Below the pieces are notes generated by a model. The model searched no databases and was not told where the DNA came from. It was given only the letters and a program-made list of their open reading frames with translations. Shown here in pieces: positions 23,942 through 34,200 of a stretch of 64,000 bases of DNA. The DNA is taken from assembly GCA_038210135.1 (NCBI GenBank), contig JBBQWZ010000013.1:1-64000 (forward strand), read 5' to 3'. A program made the translations under genes and the position numbers. This stretch comes from JBBQWZ01 sp038210135 (lineage in GTDB: Bacteria; Acidobacteriota; Terriglobia; Bryobacterales; Bryobacteraceae). How positions within the stretch are numbered: the first letter of the stretch is position 1; each line of letters begins with the position of its first letter.

Positions 23942-24667
23942 ATGAACCGCGCAAAGTTCGCAGGCTTTCCGCCGGCAGGCATGAAGTTCCTGCGTGACCT
24001 CGCGAAGAACAACGATCGCGACTGGTTTCAATCGCGCAAGGAGACGTTTGACACCGAGGTGAAGGCGCCGATGATCGAGTTGCTCGAAGCGATCAACGGC
24101 GAACTGAAGAAATTCGCGCCGGATTTCGTCTGCGATCCGCCGAAGGCGATCTACCGGATCTATCGTGACACCCGGTTCTCGAACGACAAGACTCCGTATA
24201 AAACCCACATCGCGGCCCTCCTGCCCCGTCGTGGACTGAAGAAACACTCCGGCGGCGGATTCTATTTCAGCGCCTCCCCAACCGAAGTCGAGATCGCCGG
24301 CGGCGTCTACATGCCCACCCCCGAAGATCTCCTCACGCTGCGAATGCATCTGTCGATTAACCACGCGGAGTTCCGCAAGGTCGACGCGAAAGTACGGAAG
24401 TCGATGGGAGAAATGCAGGGCTCGCAACTCACCCGCGTACCCAAAGGATTCCATCCGGACCAGCCGGCCGCCGATCTCATCCGCCGCAAGCAATTCTTTT
24501 ACGGGAAGTCGCTGAGCGGCAAAGTCGCGACGACGCCGGAGCTTTTCACGGAAGTCGTCTCCTGCTTTAAGGCGATGCTCCCGGCGCTCGAATTTCTGAA
24601 TGCGCCGCTCTTGAGACAGAAGCCAAGACCTATTGAAGGTCGAAAAATCGATCGCCTCCTCGACTGA
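23942..24667 (+). CDS. DUF2461 (TIGR02453) family protein
   Basis: A 241-residue soluble protein of the DUF2461 family. Characteristic strings are FLRDLAKNNDRDWFQSRKE, RIYRDTRFSNDKTPYKTHIAA, GGGFYFSASPTEVEIAGGVY and LTRVPKGFHPDQPAADLIR. These invariant Arg/Asp/Lys positions suggest an active or ligand site, but no biochemical role is established for the family. It is alone on its strand between divergent murB and the convergent secreted hydrolase, whose end lies two bases beyond this stop. Confidence 0.9.
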   Translation: MNRAKFAGFPPAGMKFLRDLAKNNDRDWFQSRKETFDTEVKAPMIELLEAINGELKKFAPDFVCDPPKAIYRIYRDTRFSNDKTPYKTHIAALLPRRGLKKHSGGGFYFSASPTEVEIAGGVYMPTPEDLLTLRMHLSINHAEFRKVDAKVRKSMGEMQGSQLTRVPKGFHPDQPAADLIRRKQFFYGKSLSGKVATTPELFTEVVSCFKAMLPALEFLNAPLLRQKPRPIEGRKIDRLLD

Positions 24668-24669
24668 GT

Positions 24670-25464
24670 TTAGCGAGGCAGCTTCTTCAGCCACTCGCTC
24701 ATGCCGTATAGGTGATCGACGTGATCCGGCGCCGAGTTCCCCGCGAAGCCCAGGACCAGCACTCGCTTCGAGCGCGCCTCGCTGATCTGCTGCATCCCCA
24801 CCGGACCCCACTTCAGCACAGGTTTGTGCTGAAGCTTGAGCTCGTGAATCAGAAAATCGACGGCCTCCGTCGTGCTCGCGAACGTGCCGGGAAACACTTC
24901 GGAATGCGTCAGAACGAGATTGCCTCGGTGGGCATACTCGACAAACGGCGCCACGTCTTCGCGAGTCAGCGAACCCGGCTTGCCGTCCGCCGCATAACCG
25001 GCATGCAAAGAGTCCATCAATAGAATCGAATCCGGCTGTCCGCCATCGCGTAGAATCGCCCGAATCGCGCCGTATCCTGCACTCCAGGACGAGAAGACGA
25101 TGCGCGAAAATTCGACTCCCGAAGCCGTGCGAGCCTCCTGAAGCAGTTTTTCAAAACGGCCCGGCTCGCTGAAAGGACGACCATACGCGCCGGATCCGGT
25201 TCCAATCTCGAGCGCCAGAACCGCGACATTCTTCCAGCGCGACACCGCCGCCTGCTCCGCAATCCACGTCGATCCGTGGAAATGCACCAGCAATGGAATC
25301 CGCTTCTGCTTGCCTGTGATCAGCAAACGGCCCATCGAAAGTGGGACTCTGCGACCTGCGATTTCGCGTTCCGGCGGACGGCGGTGCGCGCGCACGTCCT
25401 CCGTCATCGGAGATGGATTTTGCGAAGCCCCTTGAAAGGCGAGCAGCAGGAAAGCGAAAAGCAT
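24670..25464 (-). CDS. Secreted alpha/beta-hydrolase-like protein
   Basis: A 264-residue exported protein with a short signal peptide (MLFAFLLLAFQGASQ). The fold markers are the oxyanion-type HFHGS near residue 60, a nucleophile elbow SSWSAGYGA, an acidic residue in LMDSLHAGY and a late histidine in PDHVDHLYGM, consistent with a Ser-Asp-His triad. The substrate is unknown; the lineup suggests an esterase-like periplasmic enzyme. The frame is open up to 26145 on this strand, but that extension lies antisense to the DegT gene and is not coding; the signal peptide sets the start at 25464. It is divergent, by 24 bases, from the aminotransferase gene. Confidence 0.8.
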   Translation of the reverse strand: MLFAFLLLAFQGASQNPSPMTEDVRAHRRPPEREIAGRRVPLSMGRLLITGKQKRIPLLVHFHGSTWIAEQAAVSRWKNVAVLALEIGTGSGAYGRPFSEPGRFEKLLQEARTASGVEFSRIVFSSWSAGYGAIRAILRDGGQPDSILLMDSLHAGYAADGKPGSLTREDVAPFVEYAHRGNLVLTHSEVFPGTFASTTEAVDFLIHELKLQHKPVLKWGPVGMQQISEARSKRVLVLGFAGNSAPDHVDHLYGMSEWLKKLPR

Positions 25465-25488
25465 GGGCACGTTATCCTGAAGTTTCTC

Positions 25489-26601
25489 ATGCGGATTCCG
25501 AAATGGCCGGAAGCGGACGGGCGCGAACTCGCGCTGCTCCGCGAGGTTCTCGAGAGCGGACAGTGGGGCGGGTTTCACCCCATGGTCGCGGAGTTCGAAA
25601 AACGCTTCGCCGTGTTTCAACATTGCACCCACGGGATGGGCGCGTTCAACGGCACCGTAACGCTCGAAGCGATGATGGCGGTGCTGGGCATCGGACCCGG
25701 CGACGAGGTGATCGTTCCTTCGATTTCCTTCGTCTCCACCGCGACCGCCGTGTCGCGCGCCGGAGCTGTTCCGGTGTTCGTGGATATCGAACCGTACAGT
25801 TTCAACATCGATCCCGAAGCCGTACGCCGTGCGATTTCGCCGAAGACGAAGGCCATCCTGGCTGTCCACTTCGGTGGACCTCTCTGCGAGATCGACGAAC
25901 TCATCACGATCGCCAATCAACACGGGATTCTTTTGCTCGAAGACGCCGCGCATGCCGTCGGTTCGGAATGGAACGGCAAGCGCGCGGGCAGTTTCGGCCA
26001 CGCCGCGTCCTTCAGCTTGCAGAACGGCAAGATCCTTACGTCGGGCGAAGGCGGAATCCTGACAACGAACGACGCGAGGTTTGCCGCGGATGCGCGCGCG
26101 TTTATCAATCAGGGACGCCGTGAAGGCGAAGGCTTCTTCTTCCACTACACGCTGGGATCAAATCTTCGGCTCACCGCCCTACAGGCCGCCGTTTTGATGC
26201 CGCAATTCGACAACGTCCCCGAACAGATTGTGCGACGGACCCGCAACAGCCGGCGGATCCGCGAGGCGCTCGCTGACCGCGCGGGCCTCGTCTTCCAGAA
26301 AATTCCTTCGCAAGTGAACGTGCATTCTGAATACCTGCTCTGCGGTCGCATCGATCAAGGCAAGTTCGGCGCGACCCGCGACGAATTCCATCGCAAAATG
26401 ACCGCGGCCGGAATTCCCTGCACGCCCTTCTATCCGCATACGCTCTATCAGAATCCGATGTACCGAGCGGTTCCCTGCCGCGTCGAGCCGTGTCCGAATG
26501 CCGAAGCATACATCCTCGACGCGTTCTGGTTTCCCCACCGCGTGCTCTTGGCTGATGAACAGACGACCGAAGAAATCATTGCCGCGATCGTCGCCGACTA
26601 G
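25489..26601 (+). CDS. DegT/DnrJ/EryC1/StrS-family PLP aminotransferase
   Basis: A 370-residue fold-type I PLP enzyme. It carries GAFNGTVTLEAMMAVLGIG (cofactor phosphate region), GDEVIVPSISFVSTATAV, LLLEDAAHAVGSEWNGK with the PLP-contacting Asp, and the Schiff-base lysine K181 in SLQNGKILTSGEGG. Such enzymes usually aminate keto sugars (for example in surface polysaccharide or antibiotic sugar synthesis). No sugar-nucleotide pathway genes adjoin, so the substrate is open. Its TAG stop shares four bases (CTAG) with the stop of the convergent MoeB/ThiF gene. Start 25489 gives the family's MRIPKWP opening. Confidence 0.9.
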   Translation: MRIPKWPEADGRELALLREVLESGQWGGFHPMVAEFEKRFAVFQHCTHGMGAFNGTVTLEAMMAVLGIGPGDEVIVPSISFVSTATAVSRAGAVPVFVDIEPYSFNIDPEAVRRAISPKTKAILAVHFGGPLCEIDELITIANQHGILLLEDAAHAVGSEWNGKRAGSFGHAASFSLQNGKILTSGEGGILTTNDARFAADARAFINQGRREGEGFFFHYTLGSNLRLTALQAAVLMPQFDNVPEQIVRRTRNSRRIREALADRAGLVFQKIPSQVNVHSEYLLCGRIDQGKFGATRDEFHRKMTAAGIPCTPFYPHTLYQNPMYRAVPCRVEPCPNAEAYILDAFWFPHRVLLADEQTTEEIIAAIVAD

Positions 26602-27611
26602 CCCACATACCGCGCGTACACACTACGCGCCACGCCGATGTCCGTTGTGCCCTTGACGATGGCGCGGCCGTCGGCGAACACCGTCAACTCATAAGGCGGC
26701 AACTGCGCCCTCAGTGCGAATTCGTTGACGCGGATAGCCCCCAGAGGCTGAAGCCGGCGTCCCAGTTCGACCAGGTTCATGGTTCGTTTTTGCTCGTGGA
26801 TCTGCACCGCGTTACGCCCGCACAGGCTGATTGGCGCGCGCTCGGCTCCGTCCAAATGGACAAATTCGCGACGCGCGCAGCACAGGCAATCCGGGTCACG
26901 CGCCGGAATCGCAATCTGCCGGATCGGCCCAGACCACACATCGACAGTTGTCAGCCGCGCTTCGATATCGGCTCCAACGAGGATCTTCATCGCGTCGGCA
27001 ACTTGGAGAGCGGCAATCACGCTGGTAACCGGACCAAGCACGCCGGCTGTCTCACAGGTCGGTTGCGGACCGGACGGCGGCGTGGGATACACGCACTTCA
27101 GACACGCGGTACGTCCGGGAAAGATCGCGAATTCCAAGCCGTAACTGCCAACCGCCGCGCCGTAAATCCACGGAACGCCCCCGCGGACCGCGTAGTCGTT
27201 GATCAGATAACGGGTCTCAAAATTGTCGGTCGCGTCCAGGATCAAATCCGCGCCTTCGAGCAGATCCTCGATGTTCGGCGCCGTCAAATCCGCGACAACG
27301 GGGTCCACCGAAATCGTCGAATTAATCTCGGAAATCCGCCGCGACGCCGCGATCGCCTTGGGAAGAGCCTGCTCCGCATCGCTCTCGTCAAACAGAAACT
27401 GTCGCTGCAAATTGCTGAGCTCGACATAATCGCGATCGATCACTCGCAGGAATCCGCAGCCGGCCCGAGCCAAAGCTTCCGCCTGAAAGCTGCCGAGCGC
27501 TCCGCAGCCCACAATCGTCACGCGAGCGGCGGCAAACTTTCGCTGACCCTGCTCACCGATTCCCGGAAAACGGATCTGGCGGGAGTACCGATCGCCGCCC
27601 TGAGTTTCCAT
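26598..27611 (-). CDS. MoeB/ThiF family sulfur-carrier adenylyltransferase
   Basis: A 337-residue E1-like enzyme: RYSRQIRFPGIGEQGQ, ATP site GCGALGSFQAEALARAG, the DRDYVELSNLQRQ arginine block, DATDNFETRYLINDY and the zinc-type cysteine pairs (CLKCVYP and CLCCAR). It would adenylate the C-terminal Gly-Gly of a MoaD- or ThiS-like carrier for molybdopterin or thiazole synthesis. An extra C-terminal part of about 75 residues, from CGRNAVQI to the ELTVFADGRAIVKGTTD end, is found in several MoeB-like proteins. The first ATG in frame is ten codons upstream (27641); METQGGDRYSRQ is the better family start. No carrier gene is adjacent. Confidence 0.9.
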   Translation of the reverse strand: METQGGDRYSRQIRFPGIGEQGQRKFAAARVTIVGCGALGSFQAEALARAGCGFLRVIDRDYVELSNLQRQFLFDESDAEQALPKAIAASRRISEINSTISVDPVVADLTAPNIEDLLEGADLILDATDNFETRYLINDYAVRGGVPWIYGAAVGSYGLEFAIFPGRTACLKCVYPTPPSGPQPTCETAGVLGPVTSVIAALQVADAMKILVGADIEARLTTVDVWSGPIRQIAIPARDPDCLCCARREFVHLDGAERAPISLCGRNAVQIHEQKRTMNLVELGRRLQPLGAIRVNEFALRAQLPPYELTVFADGRAIVKGTTDIGVARSVYARYVG

Positions 27612-27646
27612 CTCTTTGACTGTAGCGGCTTTGACATCCACAATGG

Positions 27647-30628
27647 ATGAAGCAATTGCGGCGCCTGCGGTATCTTAAGTTAGTGCGGCACGTGCTCGGC
27701 CTTGCGCTGTATTGTCTCCTGCCGTTTTGTGCATTCGCGCAGTTCGACGGATTGGCGGTTACGCGCGTGGAGTTCTCACCCGCAGCGCAACCCCTCCCCG
27801 AAGCCGAACTCCGCCGCTTACTTCCGCTCCGTCAAGGAACCACTCTCACTCCGGCCCTGGTTCGCGACGCGATCCAGAAAATGTTCAACACCGGCCGCTA
27901 TTCGGACGTCCGCGTCGATGCCGAACGCGATGGGGCCGGTGTTCGCCTGACGTTCGTCACGGAGCTGACGTACTTCGTCGGCCGCGTCTCCGTAGTGGGC
28001 GTTCCCGATCCGCCAAACAGTGGTCAACTGACAACGGCCACCAAGCTCCAATTGGGGACCCCGTACAACTCCAATGATCTGGTTCAGGCGACCCAAAACA
28101 TACAGGACCGCCTCCGTAGCAACGGCCTGTACAAGGCCACCATCAAGACCTCCACCTTGAATGACGATCGGACCGAACAGGTGGCCATCGATTTCGCGAT
28201 TGATCCGAGCAAGCGCGCGAAGTTTGAAAAAGTGACAATCACCGGGGACCCGAAGGAGCCGGTGGATCGTCTGATCGGCGCTACCGGCTGGCAGCGCGGA
28301 ATCTCGTTATTCGGATGGGCTCCGCTGGGCCGGGGCTTCCTGGGCTGGCGGACTTTGACACAGGCACGCATCAATACGGGCATCGAGCATGTGCTGACGA
28401 GGCTGCAGAAAGGCGATCGCCTTCTCTCCACCGTTACGCTCGAAAAACTGGACTACAACGAGGCGACCAATCTCGTCACGCCCACACTGCACGTCGATAG
28501 CGGCCCGCGCGTGACGGTGCGAACCAAGGGCGTCAAGCTTTCGAAAGGAAAGCTGAAACAGCTGGTTCCGATCTACCAGGAGCGAAGCGTCGATCGCACT
28601 CTCCTCAATGAAGGCCGCCGGAATCTGGTCGAATATTTTCAATCGCAAGGTTACTTTGAAGCGGACGTAGACTTCGAGCTCTTGCCGGAGAAAAACGGCC
28701 AACGGATTATCCAGTTCGACATCGATCGAAACGGCCGCAGCCGCCTGGTGAATCTCGAAATCGCCGGCAACCGATATTTCGACACTCCGACCTTGCGCGA
28801 GCGGATGTACGTCCAGCCGGCAACTTTCCTCCGCTTCCGAAACGGCCGCTACAGCGTCAAGCTGCTCAATAAAGACATCGAATCGATCGAGGATCTCTAC
28901 CGCGGAAACGGCTTCCGCGACGTCCATGTCCTCTCCTCGTTGGAAGAAAATTTCGGAGGCAAAGCCGGCAACCTCGGTGCCCGGCTGCAGGTGAACGAGG
29001 GACCGCAATGGTTTGTTGCCTCCCTGGAGTTGCAGGGAATCGAAGACGTGGATAAAGAGAACATCGTCCCGACTTTGCTCTCAAGCGAAGGGCAGCCTTA
29101 CAGCGAGTTGAACGTCGCCACCGATCGCGACGCGATTCTGAATTATTTCTACAATCGTGGTTACCTGAACGCGGCGTTCGACTGGAGCCAAACCCCTTCG
29201 AATACACCGACCCGCGTAAATTTGAAGTTCGTCGTCCAGCTAGGAAAACAACAATTCGTCCGGGAAGTTCTGGTTAGCGGACTCGAATACACCAAACGCA
29301 CTCTGGTTGAGAACCGCATTTCGCTCGTGCCCGGCGATCCGATATCGCAATCCCGAATCGGCGATAGCCAGCGTCGGCTCTACGATCTCGGAATCTTCGC
29401 CAAAGTGCAGACCGCGGTTCAGAATCCGGACGGCGACGAAGAGAGCAAGTATCTGCTCTACCAGATCGACGAAGCCCGCCGCTATTCGCTGAACGTCGGT
29501 GTCGGCGCGGAGATCGCGCGGATCGGCGGCGGCAGCAGCACCAGCTTCGATTCGCCTGCCGGCCAAGCAGGCTTTAGCCCTCGTCTTTCGCTCGGAGTCA
29601 GCCGGCTGAATTTCCTCGGCCTCGGCCACACCATCGGCGCGCAGGGCCGTATCTCGAGCTTGGAACAGCGCGCCGTAATCACCTACCTGGCTCCGCAATT
29701 TCTCGGCAATGAAAACTGGACCTTCTCCGTCAACGCCCTGTTCGACCAGTCGCAGGACATTCGCACATTTGCGTCGAAGCGCCTCGAAGGATCCATTCAG
29801 TTTCAGCAGAAGCTCTCCCGGTCCGACAGCATCCAGTACCGGATTACCTTTCGCCGCGCCACCATCGACGAAAACACGCTGAAGATCGACCCCGGTCTCG
29901 TGCCGCTGCTCGCTCAACCGGATCGCGTCGTAGTGGCGAGCACCACTTTCATTCGGGACCGCCGCGACGACCCGACGGATTCACACAGCGGTTCCTACAA
30001 CACCATCGACCTCAGTCTCGCCAAGGGGTTGACTGAATCCGAAGCCGACTTCGCGCGCCTCGCTTTCCGCAACAGCACCTACCACCGCATCGGCAAACGC
30101 AAGGACCTGGTCTTCGCGCGCACCGTGAATTTCGGGTACATTCAACGCGTCGCGGGTGGAACCGACATCCCTCTGCCCGAACGGTTCTTCGCCGGCGGCT
30201 CGAATTCACATCGCGCATTTCCCGATAACCAGGCCGGGCCGCGCGATCTCAAGACCGGCTTTCCGCTTGGCGGTAGCACGCAGCTTTTCAACTCTCTCGA
30301 ACTCCGCTTTCCGCTGATCGGCGAGAGCCTCTCTGGCGTACTCTTCCACGACGCGGGAAACGTCTACAGCGATATCCATAGCATCAGCTTTCGCTTCCGC
30401 CAGAGGAACCTGCAGGACTTCAACTACATGGTGCAGAGCGCCGGATTCGGAGTTCGTTATCGCACGCCCATCGGACCCCTGCGGCTGGATTTTTCTCTCA
30501 GCCCCAATTCGCCCCGCTTCTTCGGATTCAAAGGCTCGCGCGACGACTTGATCAATGGGCTGGGTACGCAAGTCAATCAGCGCATCAACGTCTTCCAATT
30601 TCACTTCTCGTTGGGACAGGCCTTCTGA
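27647..30628 (+). CDS. tamA: Omp85-family outer membrane assembly protein, TamA/BamA-like
   Basis: A 993-residue exported protein: signal peptide to about residue 31 (LALYCLLPFCAFAQ), about six POTRA-like modules (roughly 35-590, for example FDGLAVTRVEF and RFRNGRYSVKLLNKDIESIEDLYRGNGFRD, shown in parts), then a 16-stranded beta-barrel. The barrel has the FFAGGSNSHRAFPDNQAGP loop (the family's VRGF-like element) and the terminal strand FQFHFSLGQAF ending in Phe. It is the first gene of an operon with a SurA-like protein and TamB, which argues for the TamA role of outer-membrane protein or lipid transport, though BamA-type function cannot be excluded by sequence alone. Confidence 0.9.
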   Translation: MKQLRRLRYLKLVRHVLGLALYCLLPFCAFAQFDGLAVTRVEFSPAAQPLPEAELRRLLPLRQGTTLTPALVRDAIQKMFNTGRYSDVRVDAERDGAGVRLTFVTELTYFVGRVSVVGVPDPPNSGQLTTATKLQLGTPYNSNDLVQATQNIQDRLRSNGLYKATIKTSTLNDDRTEQVAIDFAIDPSKRAKFEKVTITGDPKEPVDRLIGATGWQRGISLFGWAPLGRGFLGWRTLTQARINTGIEHVLTRLQKGDRLLSTVTLEKLDYNEATNLVTPTLHVDSGPRVTVRTKGVKLSKGKLKQLVPIYQERSVDRTLLNEGRRNLVEYFQSQGYFEADVDFELLPEKNGQRIIQFDIDRNGRSRLVNLEIAGNRYFDTPTLRERMYVQPATFLRFRNGRYSVKLLNKDIESIEDLYRGNGFRDVHVLSSLEENFGGKAGNLGARLQVNEGPQWFVASLELQGIEDVDKENIVPTLLSSEGQPYSELNVATDRDAILNYFYNRGYLNAAFDWSQTPSNTPTRVNLKFVVQLGKQQFVREVLVSGLEYTKRTLVENRISLVPGDPISQSRIGDSQRRLYDLGIFAKVQTAVQNPDGDEESKYLLYQIDEARRYSLNVGVGAEIARIGGGSSTSFDSPAGQAGFSPRLSLGVSRLNFLGLGHTIGAQGRISSLEQRAVITYLAPQFLGNENWTFSVNALFDQSQDIRTFASKRLEGSIQFQQKLSRSDSIQYRITFRRATIDENTLKIDPGLVPLLAQPDRVVVASTTFIRDRRDDPTDSHSGSYNTIDLSLAKGLTESEADFARLAFRNSTYHRIGKRKDLVFARTVNFGYIQRVAGGTDIPLPERFFAGGSNSHRAFPDNQAGPRDLKTGFPLGGSTQLFNSLELRFPLIGESLSGVLFHDAGNVYSDIHSISFRFRQRNLQDFNYMVQSAGFGVRYRTPIGPLRLDFSLSPNSPRFFGFKGSRDDLINGLGTQVNQRINVFQFHFSLGQAF

Positions 30629-31260
30629 TGCGATTCCTGACGGCATTTCTGTTTCTTCTTTCTCTGCGCGGGGAGACGCTCGACCGCATCGCGGTGACGA
30701 TCAGCAAGCAAGTGATTACGGAATCGCAAGTGCTCGACGAGATTCGCGTGACGGCGTTCATCGACGGAGAAAAACCTGATTTTGCCGGACCCGCCAAACG
30801 CAAGACTGCCGAGCGCCTCGTCGAACGGGCTCTCGTCGAACGGGAGTTGACCTTGACCCGCTATGCGCTACCCGAGATCACCGACATCGGCACGTTGCTC
30901 GTCCAGGTGAAGTCGCGCTATCCGGATGACACGGCGTTCCAAAAAGCTCTGACCGAAGCTCATGTGGCGGTCGAGCAGGTGGAGAAACACCTCCAACTTC
31001 AGGTCCGGCTTTTGCGATTCCTCGATTATCGTTTCCGCCCGGGAGTGCGGATTACCGAGGAAGAAATTGCGGAACTGTACGAAAAGCAGTCCGACGAGTG
31101 GAAGGCGAAGCGGAAAGATCCGCCGCCCACCCTCGAAGCCAGCCGTGCGGACCTCGTCGCTCTGCTCACCCGCGAACGCGCCGATCGTGCGCTCGACCGT
31201 TGGCTCGGCGAAGCGCGCACCCGCGAGCAGATCGTCTATCGTGACGGAGTGTTTCAATGA
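30628..31260 (+). CDS. SurA-like periplasmic chaperone without PPIase domain
   Basis: A 210-residue exported protein. After a short signal peptide (MRFLTAFLFLLSLRG) it has the SurA/PpiD N-terminal chaperone pattern: DRIAVTISKQVITESQVLDEI, and the helical TAERLVERALVERELTL segment. The C-terminal part is helical too, with the EEEIAELYEKQSDEW run. The rotamase domains of SurA are absent, so it is a chaperone-only form. Both junctions are tight: its ATG shares one base with the TamA-like stop, and its stop overlaps the tamB ATG by four bases. I infer that it escorts substrates or TamB/TamA themselves in the periplasm. Confidence 0.8.
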   Translation: MRFLTAFLFLLSLRGETLDRIAVTISKQVITESQVLDEIRVTAFIDGEKPDFAGPAKRKTAERLVERALVERELTLTRYALPEITDIGTLLVQVKSRYPDDTAFQKALTEAHVAVEQVEKHLQLQVRLLRFLDYRFRPGVRITEEEIAELYEKQSDEWKAKRKDPPPTLEASRADLVALLTRERADRALDRWLGEARTREQIVYRDGVFQ

Positions 31261-34200
31261 AGCGCTTCCGTCGAATCCTCGCTTGGCTTCTGGTCATCGT
31301 GGCGGTCCTGGCGACGTCCGCTTTTCTGATTCTTCGCAGCGATTGGTTTCTCAACAACATCCGTCAACGCATCATTGCTGAACTCGAAAAGGCAACCGGC
31401 GGACGCGCTGAGATCGGAGCCATCGGCCTCGAATGGCCTGTGATCAAAGCGAAAGCCTCCGGCGTCGTCCTGCATGGCAGCGAGCCCGCGGGCCATCCGC
31501 CGCTCCTCCGTATCGAGAACCTCGAAGCGGGTCTCGCCATCACGTCTTTTTGGAATCGGGATGTCAGCTTGCGATCCTTGGTCGTCCGCCACCCTGAGGT
31601 TCACCTGCTCGTAAATGAGGACGGCTCCTCCAACATTCCCGAGCCCGGGCGGAAGCGCGACAGCGGCGGCAGTTGGTCGGAAGATCTGCTGCGCCTCAAA
31701 GCCGGGCATTTTGAGATTAGCGACGGCGTCATCGAATACAACGACCGGAAAATTCCATTTTCGGTTCTTGCGGAAAAGCTGAATGCCGCGATGGATTACG
31801 AATCGACGGGTCCGCATTACCGCGGAGCCGTCAAAGCTGCGAGCGTTCGCATCGAAGCCCCTGGATTTGGACCGCTGTCGCCGGCGCTCGACGCCGCCTT
31901 CACCATCGCCGCCACGGATATTCACTTTTCCCGCCTGAAACTCGACACCAGGTTCTCCCACCTCGAACTGCCCGGAGTTCTCACTAATCTCAATCATCCG
32001 CGCGGTGAGTTCGACATGAAGGGAACCGTTTCGATCGCCGATCTTCCAAAGCTGCCCGTCACCGCGGGCACCGCCATAGTCGATGGCAAATTCCGCGTGA
32101 ACTTCTCCACCCCCTTCGATTATGGCTTCAAAGGAACAGCCCTCGCAAAAGGGCTTGCGTACCGCGACGCGCGAATTCATTTCGAAGGCGCGTCCGCCAA
32201 CACCGAAGTCGATTTTGCGCCCGATAAACTGACTCTCACGAAACTTCGTGCGCACGTCCTCGGCGCGAACTTCGTCGGCGGTTTCGAGATTGAAAAATGG
32301 GCTGCCATGAAGCTGGACGGGAAACTCTCCGACGCGCACGCGCGCACCATTCTGACCGCGCTCGCCGTTCGTGAACTCCCGTGGGATGGCATCGCGGCCG
32401 GAACGCTTCACGTCGAAGGAACCAGCCAAAACAGCCAAATGCGGAATGTGAAGGTCGCCGCCGACATGACCATCACCCCCGCCGCCGGAACGCAGCCATT
32501 AACCGGACGCCTGGATATCCACTACAGCCAGAGTGACAATAGCCTGCGCCTGGGGGAATCCTTCGTTGCAACTCCAGCTACGCGAATCGATGCGTCCGGA
32601 ACGCTCGGCGAACAGTTGGTCATCAAAGCGCAATCCACGGACCTGCGCGATTTGAAGCCCTTGCTTCAACTGCTGGATCCGAATTCCTCCGCTGAAATCC
32701 CTATCGAATTGCATGGCGGCGGCGTGCGGGTGGAAGGGGCTTTGAATGGAGCCATCGAGAATCCGCATTTCGTCGGCTCCGTCCAGGCAACTCAATTCCG
32801 GGTCGAGGGGCACGACATCGACAAGGTAAGTGCCGATGTCGATCTGACGAAATCTCTCGTGAAATTCGCGAATGCTTCCGCTACTCACGCGTTAGTCAGC
32901 GCCACCGGTTCCGGCCAGATCGCCCTTCATGACTGGAAACTCGAAGACGGCGCCATCTCCGGTCAGGTGCAGGTTCGCGGTGCTCAACTCGCAAAGCTCG
33001 CCAAGGAATTCGGGCAAACACCTCCGGTCGAAGGCGTGGCTTCCGCCGCGTTGCAACTTTCAGGAACCGCCCAGCACCCGGCCATCGGATTTGCGGCGCA
33101 GAGCGACAAGATCGTCGCTTACGGCGAAACCCTTACCAGCATCCGCATCAACGGAAAACTGACCGATGCCGCTCTCGAAATCGCATCCATGCAGGCGAAC
33201 ACCGGTGGCGCGAGTCTTCAGGCTTCCGGCCGCTTCGATCATCCCACCGGCGATTACCGGAACGGAACGTTCAAGGCCGACGCTTCTACTGGAGCGGTGA
33301 GCCTCAGTGCAATTCAGAATTTCCGCGAAGCCAATACTGACTTAGACGGAAAACTGCAAGCCAAGCTAAATGCCGCCGGCCGCGTTGTGAAAGGTGAACT
33401 CGAATTGACTGCTTTGAATGGCGACGGAACCATTCGAGCGCTCACCTACGAGAGTCGCCGCGCAGGCGATCTGGTTTTCTCCGCCCTCACGCAGGGCGGC
33501 AAACTGACCGCGAATGCGGCGATTGACATGCACGGCGAAAAGATCGACGCCTCCGCCGAATTTCCTCTCTCGGGCGACTACACCGGCTCCGCGCAGATCC
33601 GCTTTCCGAAACTCACCGTGGCGACCCTTCACGATTTGCGTCCCACGCTCGGCGGCTGGGACCAGCTTCCCTTTGACGGCTACGTCAGCGGAACCGCCAC
33701 CGTTACCGGATCGCTCAAGAAGCTGAATGCGCTGCAAGCCGAGGTGAATATCAAAGAGGTGCAGGTAAGCCCCAAGGCTTCGCAGAAATTGCGCCTTGGC
33801 GTTCAGGCGCAGGATGTCGTCCTCAAGAATGCAAAGCCCTTCAAAATCGTATTGAACCGCGAACACGCCATCGTTTCCGACGCTGAATTTTCGGCGCAAA
33901 ACACTCGTTTCAGCGCCGGCGGAAAGATTACCTTCGACGGCAAGACCGAATCGGAGCTCCTGCTCGACGGCAATATTAATCTCGCCATTCTTCAACTCGT
34001 CAATTCGGATCTGCTGGCAAAAGGCGACGCCACTCTGCGCGGTTCGATCCGCGGATCGCTCGCGAATCCTCAGATCCGCGGCCGGCTCGAACTGAAAAAT
34101 GCATCGCTCTACCTCGCCGATCTTCCGAACGGCGTGGACAACGCGAACGGCGCGCTCACCTTCGACAACGGACGCGCCACCATCGACAAGCTCACGGCGG

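Noticed and set aside
25465..26145. N-terminal extension of the secreted hydrolase on the minus strand
   Set aside because: The extension lies antisense to the DegT aminotransferase and precedes a clean signal peptide start at 25464.
31254..32438. A 394-residue minus-strand open frame across the start of tamB
   Set aside because: Antisense to the TamB coding sequence; no domain and no ribosome site.
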